Assembly (NCBI GenBank): GCA_021817355.1
Contig: JAKAVI010000414.1
Span: 1-7,028 of the forward strand
Origin: Pseudomonadota bacterium
Lineage (GTDB): Bacteria > Pseudomonadota > Alphaproteobacteria > Micropepsales > Micropepsaceae
Direction: 5' to 3'
Length of the DNA stretch: 7,028 nucleotides
The position numbers and the translations under genes are program-made. This document shows, one piece after another, positions 1-6,676 of the stretch. The notes under the pieces are model-generated. The model ran no database searches, was not told where the DNA came from, and saw only the letters and a list, made by a program, of their open reading frames with translations. Each line of letters opens with the position of its first letter. The first letter of the stretch is position 1.

Positions 1-95
1 TGGCCGAATGCCTCCGTCTCCTCCTGGAGCGAGGTGACCACAACCGAATATTCGTAGATCTCGCTCGCCTCGCCGATCTCGGCGAAGGAAAGCTA
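1..95 (-). pseudogene. Transposase fragment, probably IS1380 family (partial)
   Basis: On the minus strand a frame is open from just after a TAG at 93-95 down to the left edge, giving 30 residues that include SEIYEYSVVVTSLQEE. This resembles the stretch of IS1380-type DDE transposases (DDE group 1) that reads roughly YEYxVLVTSL and precedes the QLYRDRAD/ENxFDELKNQWG motif; that later motif would lie beyond the left edge. Such transposases are about 400-480 residues and this motif is in their C-terminal half. The N-terminal half would have to lie at 96 and above, but an in-frame stop and then fliJ occupy that DNA, so the gene is truncated. No start codon or terminal inverted repeat is visible. 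The family call rests on remembered motifs over a short stretch; a chance open frame is possible. Confidence 0.45.
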
Positions 96-168
96 AGGGG
101 CGCGCTGTCATCGACTGCGTGTGGTCTAATCCCGCCCGCAATCGGTACCAGAGGTCAGTTCTTCACAA

Positions 169-591
169 CTAACGCAACGCCTGCCGACGCAGATGCCGTA
201 CCAGCGCGACTTCGTCGAACTGGGCCTGGGTGCGATGGGCCTCGGCATCGGCAATCTTCTTGAGCTGCTGCTCCATCGCCAGTTCCAGGCTCTTCATGTC
301 CTGGAAGGCGGCCGTCAGTTCGAGTTGCACCGCGGCGCGCTCGCGCTCCAGCTCGCTCAAGGTCGCCTTGAGATTGTCCCGCCGACTGTCCATCGAGCGC
401 AGAAAAGATGGAAAGGCAGCGCGGCCGATCTCCGATTCACTGGCGCGCTGGCGTTCGCGCACCACGCTCTCGTCAAGGTCGCCGATTTTCTTTTCGCTAT
501 CGGCAATCATGGCATCGAGCGTTCCCATGCGACGCTTGAATTCGTCGACGCGGAATTTTTTGAGGCGCAGCAGGCTGTCACGGCGTTTCAT
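169..591 (-). CDS. fliJ: Flagellar export protein FliJ
   Basis: A 140-residue, highly charged, almost entirely helical protein starting [18 protein letters not shown] and lacking Cys and Trp, as expected for FliJ, the coiled-coil stalk of the flagellar type III export ATPase. FliJ inserts in the FliI hexamer, contacts FlhA and helps escort chaperone-substrate complexes at the cytoplasmic face of the basal body. Heptad-like stretches run through about residues 15-60 and 68-120. Its ATG overlaps the fliI stop (ATGA, 588-591), a sign of translational coupling, and a GGGAG-type ribosome site precedes it within the end of fliI. Length (typically 130-150 residues) and position directly after fliI make the call strong despite the weak sequence conservation of this family. 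No terminator is evident after the TAG at 169-171. Confidence 0.9.
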   Translation of the reverse strand: MKRRDSLLRLKKFRVDEFKRRMGTLDAMIADSEKKIGDLDESVVRERQRASESEIGRAAFPSFLRSMDSRRDNLKATLSELERERAAVQLELTAAFQDMKSLELAMEQQLKKIADAEAHRTQAQFDEVALVRHLRRQALR

Positions 592-1925
592 GTTACTTCT
601 CCCATCACCCCTTCATCGACAATCGCGCCAAGCGCTGCATACCCGGTCGCAAGAGAAGTATGCTCTTCCTTGGCTTGTGACAGGAATGCTTCGAGCTTTG
701 GATGCAGCTCGATGGCCGTGTCGATCTCAGCATTGGTACCAAGCTTGTAGGCCCCCAGACGAATGAGTTCGGCCATGTCGTCATAGGCCGCCATCGCCTT
801 GCGGGCGCGCGCAACCACGCCCTGCTCCGCCGCATTGTTGCAGGCGGGCATGGTGCGGCTGACCGATTTCAGAACATTGATGGCAGGAAAGCGTCCGCGT
901 TCGGCGATCGCCCGATCAAGCACGATGTGGCCATCGAGGATGCCACGTACCGCATCGGCGACCGGCTCATTGTGGTCATCGCCTTCAACCAGCACGGTAA
1001 AGAGCGCGGTGATCGAGCCGCGTCCGCCCTCGCGCCCCGGACCTGCACGCTCCAACAGTCGGGGCAGCTCGGCGAACACCGTGGGTGTATAACCCTTGGT
1101 CGTCGGCGGTTCCCCCGCCGAAAGACCGATTTCTCTTTGTGCCATGGCAAAGCGGGTGACTGAATCCATCAGCAGAAGCACACGCATGCCCTCATCGCGC
1201 AGCTGCTCGGCCACCGTCATCGCCACATAGGCCGCCTGGCGTCTTACCAGGGCCGGCTGGTCCGAGGTCGCCGCCACAACCACCGAGCGGGCAAGCCCCT
1301 CCTCGCCCAGATCATCTTCGATGAACTCCTTGAGCTCCCGGCCGCGTTCACCGATCAGACCGATGACGATGGCATCGGCATCGGTGTAGCGGGCCATCAT
1401 CGACATCAGCGTCGATTTCCCAACACCCGATCCGGCGAAGATGCCCATGCGCTGGCCGCTGCAGCAGGTGGCAAAAGCGTTAATGGCACGCACGCCGACG
1501 TCGAGCTTGGCCCCCACACGCGCGCGGCCATGCGCAGCAGGCGGCGCCGCCTTGATGGGATAGCCGATCGCCCCCTTGATCAGCCGCCCCTTGCCATCGG
1601 CGGGTTCGGCAAAGGCATTGAGGATGCGGCCAAGCCAGGTCAGGTTGGGATAGATCTTGAGCGGATGATCATCAAAATCTGCCCTCGCGCCCAGCGCTAC
1701 TCCGTGCATGCTGCCCAGCGGCATGAGCAGCGCCCGGCCCTCGCGAAAGCCAACCACCTCGCAGGGAATCTGCTCGCCATCAGTGGCATAGACCCGCGCC
1801 TGTCCGCCCATCGAGATCGCCCCGGCCGCACCGGTGACCTCGACCAGAAGCCCTTCAATGCGGGCGACGCGGCCAAACCGGCGGAGCCTGGGAACTGCAG
1901 CGATTTCTCGAACAAGGGCATTCAT
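588..1925 (-). CDS. fliI: Flagellum-specific ATP synthase FliI
   Basis: FliI is the hexameric ATPase that energises unloading and unfolding of substrates for flagellar type III export; it is homologous to the F1 beta subunit. In the 445-residue product starting [10 protein letters not shown], Walker A is GSGVGKST (residues 165-172), GERGREL with the catalytic Glu follows at 192-198, and the Walker B strand is VLLLMDSVT (249-257), followed by the family hallmark [20 protein letters not shown]. The segment before TMPACN (about 342-360) is also typical. The frame extends upstream to an ATG at 2010-2012 (474 residues), with other ATGs at 1971-1973 and 1962-1964. I prefer the ATG at 1923-1925 because AGGGA lies 7 nt before it, the length then matches the family (about 440-450), and a CtrA box at 1990-2005 would otherwise be inside the gene. 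The ATG at 1962 with a GGGGGGAAAG site is a fair alternative. Overlaps fliJ by 4 nt. Confidence 0.95.
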   Translation of the reverse strand: MNALVREIAAVPRLRRFGRVARIEGLLVEVTGAAGAISMGGQARVYATDGEQIPCEVVGFREGRALLMPLGSMHGVALGARADFDDHPLKIYPNLTWLGRILNAFAEPADGKGRLIKGAIGYPIKAAPPAAHGRARVGAKLDVGVRAINAFATCCSGQRMGIFAGSGVGKSTLMSMMARYTDADAIVIGLIGERGRELKEFIEDDLGEEGLARSVVVAATSDQPALVRRQAAYVAMTVAEQLRDEGMRVLLLMDSVTRFAMAQREIGLSAGEPPTTKGYTPTVFAELPRLLERAGPGREGGRGSITALFTVLVEGDDHNEPVADAVRGILDGHIVLDRAIAERGRFPAINVLKSVSRTMPACNNAAEQGVVARARKAMAAYDDMAELIRLGAYKLGTNAEIDTAIELHPKLEAFLSQAKEEHTSLATGYAALGAIVDEGVMGEVT

Positions 1926-1989
1926 GGCAGCTTCCCTGGGAGGGACCGGCGCGTCCGGCACCATCCCCGCCATCTTTCCCCCCAAGGAC

Positions 1990-2020
1990 TTAAATGGCGG
2001 TAAACTTAACAAAGTGAATC
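1990..2020. promoter_or_regulatory. Candidate CtrA box and GANTC methylation site
   Basis: TTAA at 1990-1993, then 7 nt (ATGGCGG), then TAAAC at 2001-2005 matches the CtrA consensus TTAA-N7-TTAAC with one mismatch; a further perfect TTAAC half-site abuts it at 2006-2010. GAATC at 2016-2020 is a GANTC site, the target of the CcrM adenine methyltransferase and recognised by GcrA in Caulobacter. The cluster lies 65 bp upstream of the preferred fliI start and about 175 bp upstream of ctrA, so it could serve either or both. Sites are seen in sequence; function is inferred from Caulobacter. Confidence 0.5.
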
Positions 2021-2114
2021 AAGGAGATGCGACAGCGGCGCCGCGGCAGGGGGTTATTTTTCGTTAGGCTCTGTTCGAAGGAGATGAAATCGGGCAAAAC
2101 TGCGAAAGCGGATG

Positions 2115-2153
2115 TTAACCATTTTCGCTTACCTTGCTGAAAGTCCGTTTACC
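2115..2153. promoter_or_regulatory. TTAACCAT half-site and TTACC repeats before ctrA
   Basis: TTAACCAT at 2115-2122 matches the extended CtrA half-site seen in many alphaproteobacterial promoters. TTACC follows at 2129-2133 and again at 2149-2153, 20 bp apart (about two helical turns, same face). The group ends 40 bp before the ctrA ATG and would suit an autoregulatory proximal promoter, as with Caulobacter ctrA P2. No convincing -10/-35 pair was identified, so this is a candidate only. Confidence 0.3.
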
Positions 2154-2193
2154 GGTGCCCGGCAGGGGCAGAGCTGGAGGGGGGAATAGGTCC

Positions 2194-2886
2194 ATGCGTG
2201 TGCTGCTTATAGAAGATGACAGCGCCATGGCGCGCAGCATTGAGCTGATGCTGCGCTCCGAAACATTCAACGTCTACACCACCGATCTGGGCGAAGAGGG
2301 TATCGACCTCGGCAAGCTTTATGACTACGACATCATCGTCCTCGACCTGCAGCTGCCGGACATGAGCGGCTTTGAGGTGTTGCGGGCGCTGCGCGTGGCC
2401 AAGGTCCAGACCCCGGTGCTGATTCTCTCCGGCAACGCCATTGTCGAAGCCAAGGTCAAAGCCCTCGGCTTCGGTGCCGACGACTACATGACCAAGCCCT
2501 TCCACAAGGATGAGCTGATCGCCCGTATCCAGGCCGTGGTGCGTCGCTCCAAGGGCCATTCTCAGTCGGTCATCACCACCGGCAAGCTCATCGTCAATCT
2601 CGATGCCAAGACTGTCGAGGTCGATGGCAGCCGCGTGCATCTGACCGGCAAGGAATATCAGATGCTGGAACTGCTGTCCTTGCGCAAGGGCACCACCTTG
2701 ACCAAGGAAATGTTCCTCAATCACCTTTACGGCGGCATGGATGAGCCCGAGCTGAAGATCATCGACGTCTTCATCTGCAAGCTGCGCAAGAAGCTCGCAG
2801 CGGCCACCAGCGGTGACAATTACATCGAAACCGTGTGGGGCCGCGGCTATGTGCTGCGCGATCCGGCCGAGGAAGTTGCCGCATAG
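2194..2886 (+). CDS. ctrA: Cell-cycle response regulator CtrA
   Basis: CtrA is the OmpR/PhoB-type transcription factor that, once phosphorylated by the CckA-ChpT relay, activates flagellar, pilus and division genes; in Caulobacter it also silences the replication origin. The 230-residue product starts MRVLLIEDD; the acidic pocket is E7-D8-D9, the phosphoacceptor is D51 ([10 protein letters not shown]), and the switch Lys is in [12 protein letters not shown] winged-helix output domain follows from about residue 125, with [26 protein letters not shown] and the near-invariant [12 protein letters not shown] recognition region, then [10 protein letters not shown]. The C-terminus ends in VAA, matching the terminal Ala-Ala needed for ClpXP proteolysis in Caulobacter. 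The frame is open from 2134, but the ATG at 2194 gives the conserved N-terminus. Its ribosome site (GGAGG at 2176-2180) is unusually far, 13 nt upstream. Divergent from fliI. Confidence 0.98.
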   Translation: MRVLLIEDDSAMARSIELMLRSETFNVYTTDLGEEGIDLGKLYDYDIIVLDLQLPDMSGFEVLRALRVAKVQTPVLILSGNAIVEAKVKALGFGADDYMTKPFHKDELIARIQAVVRRSKGHSQSVITTGKLIVNLDAKTVEVDGSRVHLTGKEYQMLELLSLRKGTTLTKEMFLNHLYGGMDEPELKIIDVFICKLRKKLAAATSGDNYIETVWGRGYVLRDPAEEVAA

Positions 2887-3201
2887 GGGCGGCAAATTCC
2901 CCGGACCAATTGTGCGGCCCCCCAAAGGGCAACGCCCTGAACGGGCCTGCGCAATGCTCTGCCGTGCGCATCACCAAATTTGTCGGCATCCGGCCTCATC
3001 TTTCAGATCCTCAAGATGCTTTGAGCCAGGAGCCTAGGCTCACGCCACCTCGCTCTGGATGAGAGGGACGCGCGCGCCCGCAAGGACGCCATCCTCAGCG
3101 GGCAGGACGCTCTCACCATCCTCCCCGCTGAGCCTCTTGCGCCTTCGGCTGGCCCATGGACCTGGCGGCAAGGCGCGCGGACAGACGCTGGGCTTGCGCG
3201 C
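2887..3201. other. Non-coding spacer between ctrA and the PON-like gene
   Basis: About 315 bp between two convergent genes with no supportable gene. Small inverted repeats are AGGGC-AAC-GCCCT at 2926-2938 and TGCGCA-N11-TGCGCA at 2948-2970; the main structure is the hairpin at 3094-3132. One plus frame is open from 3025 to 3222 but has no ATG, no ribosome site and no family resemblance that I recognise. No U-tract follows any of these hairpins. Confidence 0.6.
3094..3132. terminator. Imperfect 14-bp hairpin, possible bidirectional terminator
   Basis: Left arm 3094-3107 (CTCAGCGGGCAGGA) pairs with right arm 3119-3132 (TCCTCCCCGCTGAG) at 13 of 14 positions with a single C-C mismatch, around an 11-nt loop. 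It lies between the convergent ctrA and PON-like genes, where a two-way terminator is expected, but neither strand has a T-tract after it and it is 208 bp from the ctrA stop. It could instead be a dispersed palindromic repeat. Confidence 0.4.
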
Positions 3202-4287
3202 TCAGAACGGCGTACAGCTGAGTAGGCGGTGGCCGAGGGCCGAGCCAATGAGCAGGTGCTGGCCCCGCTCAACTGCGACATCCGCGGCGGCGATCGGATC
3301 ACCCAGATTGGCATAGATCTGGGTGATCCCGTGCGGCAGGCCATCTTGGAGCTCAACGCGGATCACGGCGCTCGCAGAGGGTTGGCGCGGGTCCTGCTCA
3401 AACCGGGCGAGGTCAAAGAGTTTGGGATCGCCCGCGATGAGAAGGGCGTGCTTGCCGACCGGACTGAGTGCGCCAGGAGCGAGCGGCAAGGGATAGCGGC
3501 CCGCAAGCGTCAGATGTCCAAGAAAGGGGTCGATCCTGTAGGTCGCAAGGACGCGGGACACCGCAAGGCCGACATAGAGCCTGCTGCCATCGGCCGAAAG
3601 GGCAATGCCGCGCGGAGCCCTCAATCCCTTGGCAACAATGTGCGGCACCTGGCCGTCGTAAAAGATGATGCGCCCTTTGGCAGAGGTGAGATAGGAGCGC
3701 AGAAGACTCAAAAAATCGCCGTTAACAGGGGGGGCATCAACCGCATAGAAGCGGTTGGCATCCTGCACCGCCAGCGCGCGCACATGCGCGAACAGGGACG
3801 AGCCGATATCGGCGGTCTCGGAGAGGCCTGGATGGGCGCCAAGATGAACTGAGAAGATGTCGACCGATCCGCTGAGCTGGCCAGGACTTGCGGCAAAAAG
3901 AACGAGATGCCCCGCCTTGTCGCGCCACAGCGCCAGCGCGGTAGGACGAAAGCCCGCCGGCACGCCACCAAGACGCTCAGGCAAAAGCTTCGGGCGGGCA
4001 GGATCGGCGAGATAGATGCCATCCTCCGTCGCAGGCTTGAGCGCGGCGACAGCCAGAAAGGCAAGCCCCGTGCGCTCATCGACGACGATGTCCCGCACCG
4101 CCAGGCTTGCGGCGAGCCAGCAGCGTCCGGTGTAGCCGGGTTTGACGTCCGCAAAACTGCCGCCGGCAGAGAGCGTACGCAAAATCAGCGCCAGCACCCC
4201 CACAAGAAACGCCACGCCCAGAATGCAGAACGCCCGCTTGAGGTGTCGGTACGAATGGCCAGGACGGACGGGGCGGGTCATCGCCAT
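3202..4287 (-). CDS. Membrane-anchored paraoxonase-like beta-propeller protein
   Basis: A 361-residue protein with a basic N-terminus and one hydrophobic segment at about residues 18-38, so probably anchored in the inner membrane with the rest in the periplasm. The remainder resembles the paraoxonase/arylesterase (PON) six-bladed propeller. The end matches PON1 well: ASAVIRVE (PON1 ASEVLRIQ), ITQIYANLG (VTQVYAENG), HLLIGSALGHRLLSC (KLLIGTVFHKALYC). GRIIFYDGQVPHIVAKGL and ADGSRLYVG fit the middle blades. Cys56 and Cys358 align with the PON1 disulfide cysteines 42 and 353. Most PON1 calcium and catalytic positions appear changed, so lactonase or esterase activity is doubtful. The ATG overlaps the exporter stop (TGATG, 4285-4289) with AGGG upstream, indicating coupled translation. 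PON1 comparisons are from memory; some other propeller of the SMP-30/NHL type is the alternative. Confidence 0.75.
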   Translation of the reverse strand: MAMTRPVRPGHSYRHLKRAFCILGVAFLVGVLALILRTLSAGGSFADVKPGYTGRCWLAASLAVRDIVVDERTGLAFLAVAALKPATEDGIYLADPARPKLLPERLGGVPAGFRPTALALWRDKAGHLVLFAASPGQLSGSVDIFSVHLGAHPGLSETADIGSSLFAHVRALAVQDANRFYAVDAPPVNGDFLSLLRSYLTSAKGRIIFYDGQVPHIVAKGLRAPRGIALSADGSRLYVGLAVSRVLATYRIDPFLGHLTLAGRYPLPLAPGALSPVGKHALLIAGDPKLFDLARFEQDPRQPSASAVIRVELQDGLPHGITQIYANLGDPIAAADVAVERGQHLLIGSALGHRLLSCTPF

Positions 4288-6128
4288 CAGCCCACCCTGT
4301 TGGGTGCGTCGGCAAACTGCAGGTCCGCCAGCCGGGCGTAAAGTCCGCCATGTGTCACCAGTTCCCGATGACTGCCCTCGCCGACCAGACGGCCGCGATC
4401 AAGCACGAGGATGCGCTTCAGCTTCTGGATGGTGGCAAGGCGATGGGCGATGACAAGGGTCGTGCGCGCGGCCATCAGATTGGCCAGTCCCTGCTGCACC
4501 AGACGCTCGTTCTGTGCATCGAGTGCACTTGTTGCTTCATCAAGGAGCAGCAGCGGCGCATCGCGCAGCATCGCGCGGGCAATGGCAAGGCGCTGACGCT
4601 GGCCACCAGACAGCGTAACACCGCGTTCGCCCAGCAAGGTGTCATAGCCTTGCGGCAATTGTTCGATGAACTCGGCGGCAGCTGCAGCTTCGGCAGCGCG
4701 GTGGAGTTCAGCCGTGCTCGCCTCCTCACGGCCATAGCGGATATTGTCGGCAATGGAGCCGGAAAAAATCACCGGTTCCTGGGCGACAACCGCGATTTGC
4801 CGGCGCAGTTCGACGGGATCAAGTTCGGCGATATCGATATCGTCGATGCGAATGACGCCCCGGCTCAGCGGATAAAAGCGCAGGAGCAGCTGAAACACCG
4901 TGGACTTGCCGGCACCCGAAGGACCGACCAGCGCCACCGCCTCGCCCGCGTCCACCTTGAAACTGAGCCCGTCGAGCGCCGCCATATCCGGCCGCGTCGG
5001 ATAGCAGAAGTGAACATCGTCAAAACACAGCCTGCCCTCGACCTTCTGCTTGAGCTGGCGCGGAAAGGACGGTGCGCTGATCTCAGGAACCGTGCGCATC
5101 AGTTCGGCCAGCCGTTCGGAGGCCCCGGCCGCACGCTGCAGATCTCCGAAGGTTTCAGAGAGCGCGCCAAAACCGCTGGCCACCAGCACTGCATAGAACA
5201 GGAACTGCGCCAGCTCGCCGCCGCTCATGTGCCCGGCGATGACGTCCTGTGCCCCGACCCACAGGATGGCGACGATGCAGGCAAAGGCTGCGATCGTCAC
5301 CACCACGGTCATGCCAGCACGCACCCGCGTGCGCGAGATGGCCATGGTGAAGGAGGCTTCGACATCGGCAGCGAAAAGGCGGCTGTCGCGCGCTTCATGG
5401 GTAAAGGCCTGTACCGTCTGCACCGCGTTCAAGGTCTCGGCGGCGCGCGCCGCGATCGAGGCGACGCTGTCCTGGCTCTTGCGCGAGAGCCGGCGCACCC
5501 AGCGCCCCAGCCCCAAAAGGGGCACCATGACAAGAGGCACGGTGATCATGACCAGGAGCGAGAGCTTGAACGAGGACAGGATCATGAGCACGAGGGCGCC
5601 CGAAAGCATCACGAGATTGCGCAGCGCAATCGAGGCCGAAGAGCCGATCACCGTCTGAATGAGCGTGGTGTCCGCCGTCAGACGCGACAGCACCTCGCCA
5701 GTACGGGTGTGTTCGAAGAAGGATGGGCTAAGACGCAGTACATGCTCGAATACCGCGCGCCGGATATCGGCAATGACACGCTCGCCAATCCAGGTCACAA
5801 AATAATAGCGCACCCCGGTGGCCAGTCCGAGCACCACCGCCACCGCAATCAGGAGCAGAAAATAATGACCGATGCGGGCGGCATCGGCACGGTTGAAACC
5901 GTGATCGATCATGCCGCGCAGCGCCCAGGGAACCGTCAGGGTTGCCGCCGAGGAGCACAGCAAGGCGACGCCAGCGCCGACAATGTGCCAGCGATAGCGG
6001 ATCAAAAAGGGCAAGAGGACACGCAAGGAGGAAAGCGAGCGCGCCTTCGCCCGCCCCTGAGCCAGCCGTCCAACCTCGTCGACAAATTCCTGTCCGGAGC
6101 CAGCCAAGCGGAAAGCCGTCCTAACCAC
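4287..6128 (-). CDS. MsbA-type ABC exporter, fused permease and ATPase
   Basis: A 613-residue half-transporter of the MsbA-related group that works as a homodimer in the inner membrane, using ATP to export an unknown, probably hydrophobic or lipid-like substrate. The transmembrane domain has six segments at about residues 46-70, 87-111, 165-186, 188-208, 273-296 and 305-325. The ATPase domain holds Walker [10 protein letters not shown] (402-410), Q-loop Gln450, signature LSGGQ (506-510), Walker B LLLLDE (526-531), D-loop SALD (534-537) and switch His562, so it should be active. The start is a GTG at 6126-6128; the frame closes at a TAA just upstream (6147-6149), no ATG lies near, and no ribosome site precedes it, while a -10-like TATATT sits immediately before. 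It overlaps the PON-like gene by one base. An exporter of this type divergent from rpmE is, as I recall, common in alphaproteobacteria. Confidence 0.9.
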   Translation of the reverse strand: MVRTAFRLAGSGQEFVDEVGRLAQGRAKARSLSSLRVLLPFLIRYRWHIVGAGVALLCSSAATLTVPWALRGMIDHGFNRADAARIGHYFLLLIAVAVVLGLATGVRYYFVTWIGERVIADIRRAVFEHVLRLSPSFFEHTRTGEVLSRLTADTTLIQTVIGSSASIALRNLVMLSGALVLMILSSFKLSLLVMITVPLVMVPLLGLGRWVRRLSRKSQDSVASIAARAAETLNAVQTVQAFTHEARDSRLFAADVEASFTMAISRTRVRAGMTVVVTIAAFACIVAILWVGAQDVIAGHMSGGELAQFLFYAVLVASGFGALSETFGDLQRAAGASERLAELMRTVPEISAPSFPRQLKQKVEGRLCFDDVHFCYPTRPDMAALDGLSFKVDAGEAVALVGPSGAGKSTVFQLLLRFYPLSRGVIRIDDIDIAELDPVELRRQIAVVAQEPVIFSGSIADNIRYGREEASTAELHRAAEAAAAAEFIEQLPQGYDTLLGERGVTLSGGQRQRLAIARAMLRDAPLLLLDEATSALDAQNERLVQQGLANLMAARTTLVIAHRLATIQKLKRILVLDRGRLVGEGSHRELVTHGGLYARLADLQFADAPNRVG

Positions 6129-6133
6129 ACGAA

Positions 6134-6162
6134 AATATAGACGCCGTTAACGCAGTTGCGAA
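6134..6162 (-). promoter_or_regulatory. Candidate promoter of the exporter operon
   Basis: On the minus strand TTCGCA (6162-6157, 4 of 6 against TTGACA) and TATATT (6139-6134, 5 of 6 against TATAAT) are separated by exactly 17 bp. The predicted start of transcription falls at about 6128, on the GTG start codon itself. A GTTAAC palindrome (6146-6151), which contains TTAAC, sits in the spacer. Confidence 0.4.
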
Positions 6163-6245
6163 CGAGACGCTTCGCCGCGCCACCCCCGGCTTGCCCGGCG
6201 CCATGCCAAGGGCGGACCCTTCCCGTGAGGCCAGCGCGGAGCAGC

Positions 6246-6274
6246 TTGCATCGCTCCGCCTGATCCCCTATAAG
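6246..6274 (+). promoter_or_regulatory. Candidate rpmE promoter
   Basis: TTGCAT (6246-6251, only 3 of 6 against TTGACA but keeping TTG) and TATAAG (6269-6274, 5 of 6 against TATAAT) with a 17-bp spacer. Transcription would begin near 6281, leaving a leader of about 33 nt before the rpmE ATG at 6314. The -35 element lies in the loop of a 7-bp inverted repeat (GCGGAGC 6236-6242, GCTCCGC 6253-6259). Confidence 0.4.
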
Positions 6275-6313
6275 CCGCCGCTTCCAACGGGTTTTCTGAA
6301 GAAGGTCGCGGCC

Positions 6314-6538
6314 ATGAAGAAGGGCATCCACCCCAGCTACCACTTTGTCGAAGTGGCGCTCAATGACGGCTCGACCTACAAGACCCGCAGCACCTGGGGT
6401 TCTGAGGGCGACAAGCTCACCCTCGATATCGATCCCTCCACCCATCCGGCCTGGACCGGCGGCCAGCAGCAGCTGATCGACCGTGGTGGCCGCCTGTCAC
6501 GCTTTAACAGGCGCTTTGCCGGTTACGTGAAGGCCTGA
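6314..6538 (+). CDS. rpmE: 50S ribosomal protein bL31
   Basis: A 74-residue product beginning [19 protein letters not shown]. The conserved bL31 blocks are all present: IHP near the N-terminus, TRSTWG (residues 25-30), [14 protein letters not shown] (37-50) and [13 protein letters not shown] (56-68). bL31 bridges the large-subunit central protuberance and the small-subunit head. There is no cysteine at all, so this is the zinc-free form normal for alphaproteobacteria. The frame is open upstream to an ATG at 6191, which would add 41 residues with no bL31 counterpart; the ATG at 6314 gives the family N-terminus and has AGAAGG 8 nt upstream. It is transcribed away from the exporter and converges on the DUF1013 gene. 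Confidence 0.97.
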   Translation: MKKGIHPSYHFVEVALNDGSTYKTRSTWGSEGDKLTLDIDPSTHPAWTGGQQQLIDRGGRLSRFNRRFAGYVKA

Positions 6539-6559
6539 ATTTTCAGCGATAGCCTAACA

Positions 6560-6584
6560 AGGGGCGGATCTGCCATGCGCCCCT
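6560..6584. terminator. 7-bp GC hairpin after rpmE
   Basis: AGGGGCG (6560-6566) pairs perfectly with CGCCCCT (6578-6584) around an 11-nt loop, starting 22 nt after the rpmE stop. No T-tract follows, so intrinsic termination is uncertain; it may stabilise a 3' end. Confidence 0.4.
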
Positions 6585-6613
6585 CAGAAGACGCCCGGCG
6601 CGGAGCTGGTCGC

Positions 6614-6642
6614 CTGCCAGCCCTCAGGCTGTGGGCTGGCAG
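6614..6642. terminator. Perfect 10-bp hairpin between rpmE and the DUF1013 gene
   Basis: CTGCCAGCCC (6614-6623) and GGGCTGGCAG (6633-6642) are perfect inverse copies with a 9-nt loop, 35 bp past the stop of the minus-strand gene. A competing fold, CAGCC (6618-6622) with GGCTG (6627-6631), uses the loop. It is placed as a bidirectional terminator for convergent genes, but lacks a T-tract on either side. Confidence 0.5.
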
Positions 6643-6676
6643 CTGACCCCTGGCAATGGACAATGCGGGCAAGGGC

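Noticed and set aside
193..766. Two plus-strand frames opposite fliJ
   Set aside because: Both are antisense to a coiled-coil gene with a clear start, ATGA overlap and expected length; their translations have no recognisable features.
1926..2012. N-terminal extension of FliI beginning at the ATG at 2010
   Set aside because: The extra 29 residues are Pro/Gly-rich, exceed the family length, and would place a candidate CtrA box inside the gene; a better ribosome site precedes the ATG at 1923-1925.
2054..2068. A further CtrA-like box (TTAT, 6 nt, TTAGG)
   Set aside because: The spacing is 6 instead of 7 and both halves are mismatched.
3025..3222. A 66-codon plus frame after ctrA including DERDARARKDAILSGQDAL
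   Set aside because: No ATG or ribosome site, overlaps the end of the PON-like gene, and I recognise no family; the frame contains the palindrome at 3094-3132, which explains part of its apparent order.
3229..3852. A 207-codon plus-strand open frame opposite the PON-like gene
   Set aside because: Its product has low-complexity, charged composition and no family resemblance, whereas the minus frame matches paraoxonases end to end.
4350..6140. A 596-codon plus-strand open frame opposite the ABC exporter
   Set aside because: It is fully antisense to a gene with all ABC motifs intact, and its translation is rich in Arg, Gln, His and Gly with no recognisable domain. Long antisense frames are common opposite GC-rich genes.
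6191..6313. N-terminal extension of bL31 from the ATG at 6191
   Set aside because: bL31 begins at MKKGIHP in the family; the segment contains the likely promoter, and the ATG at 6314 has a good ribosome site.
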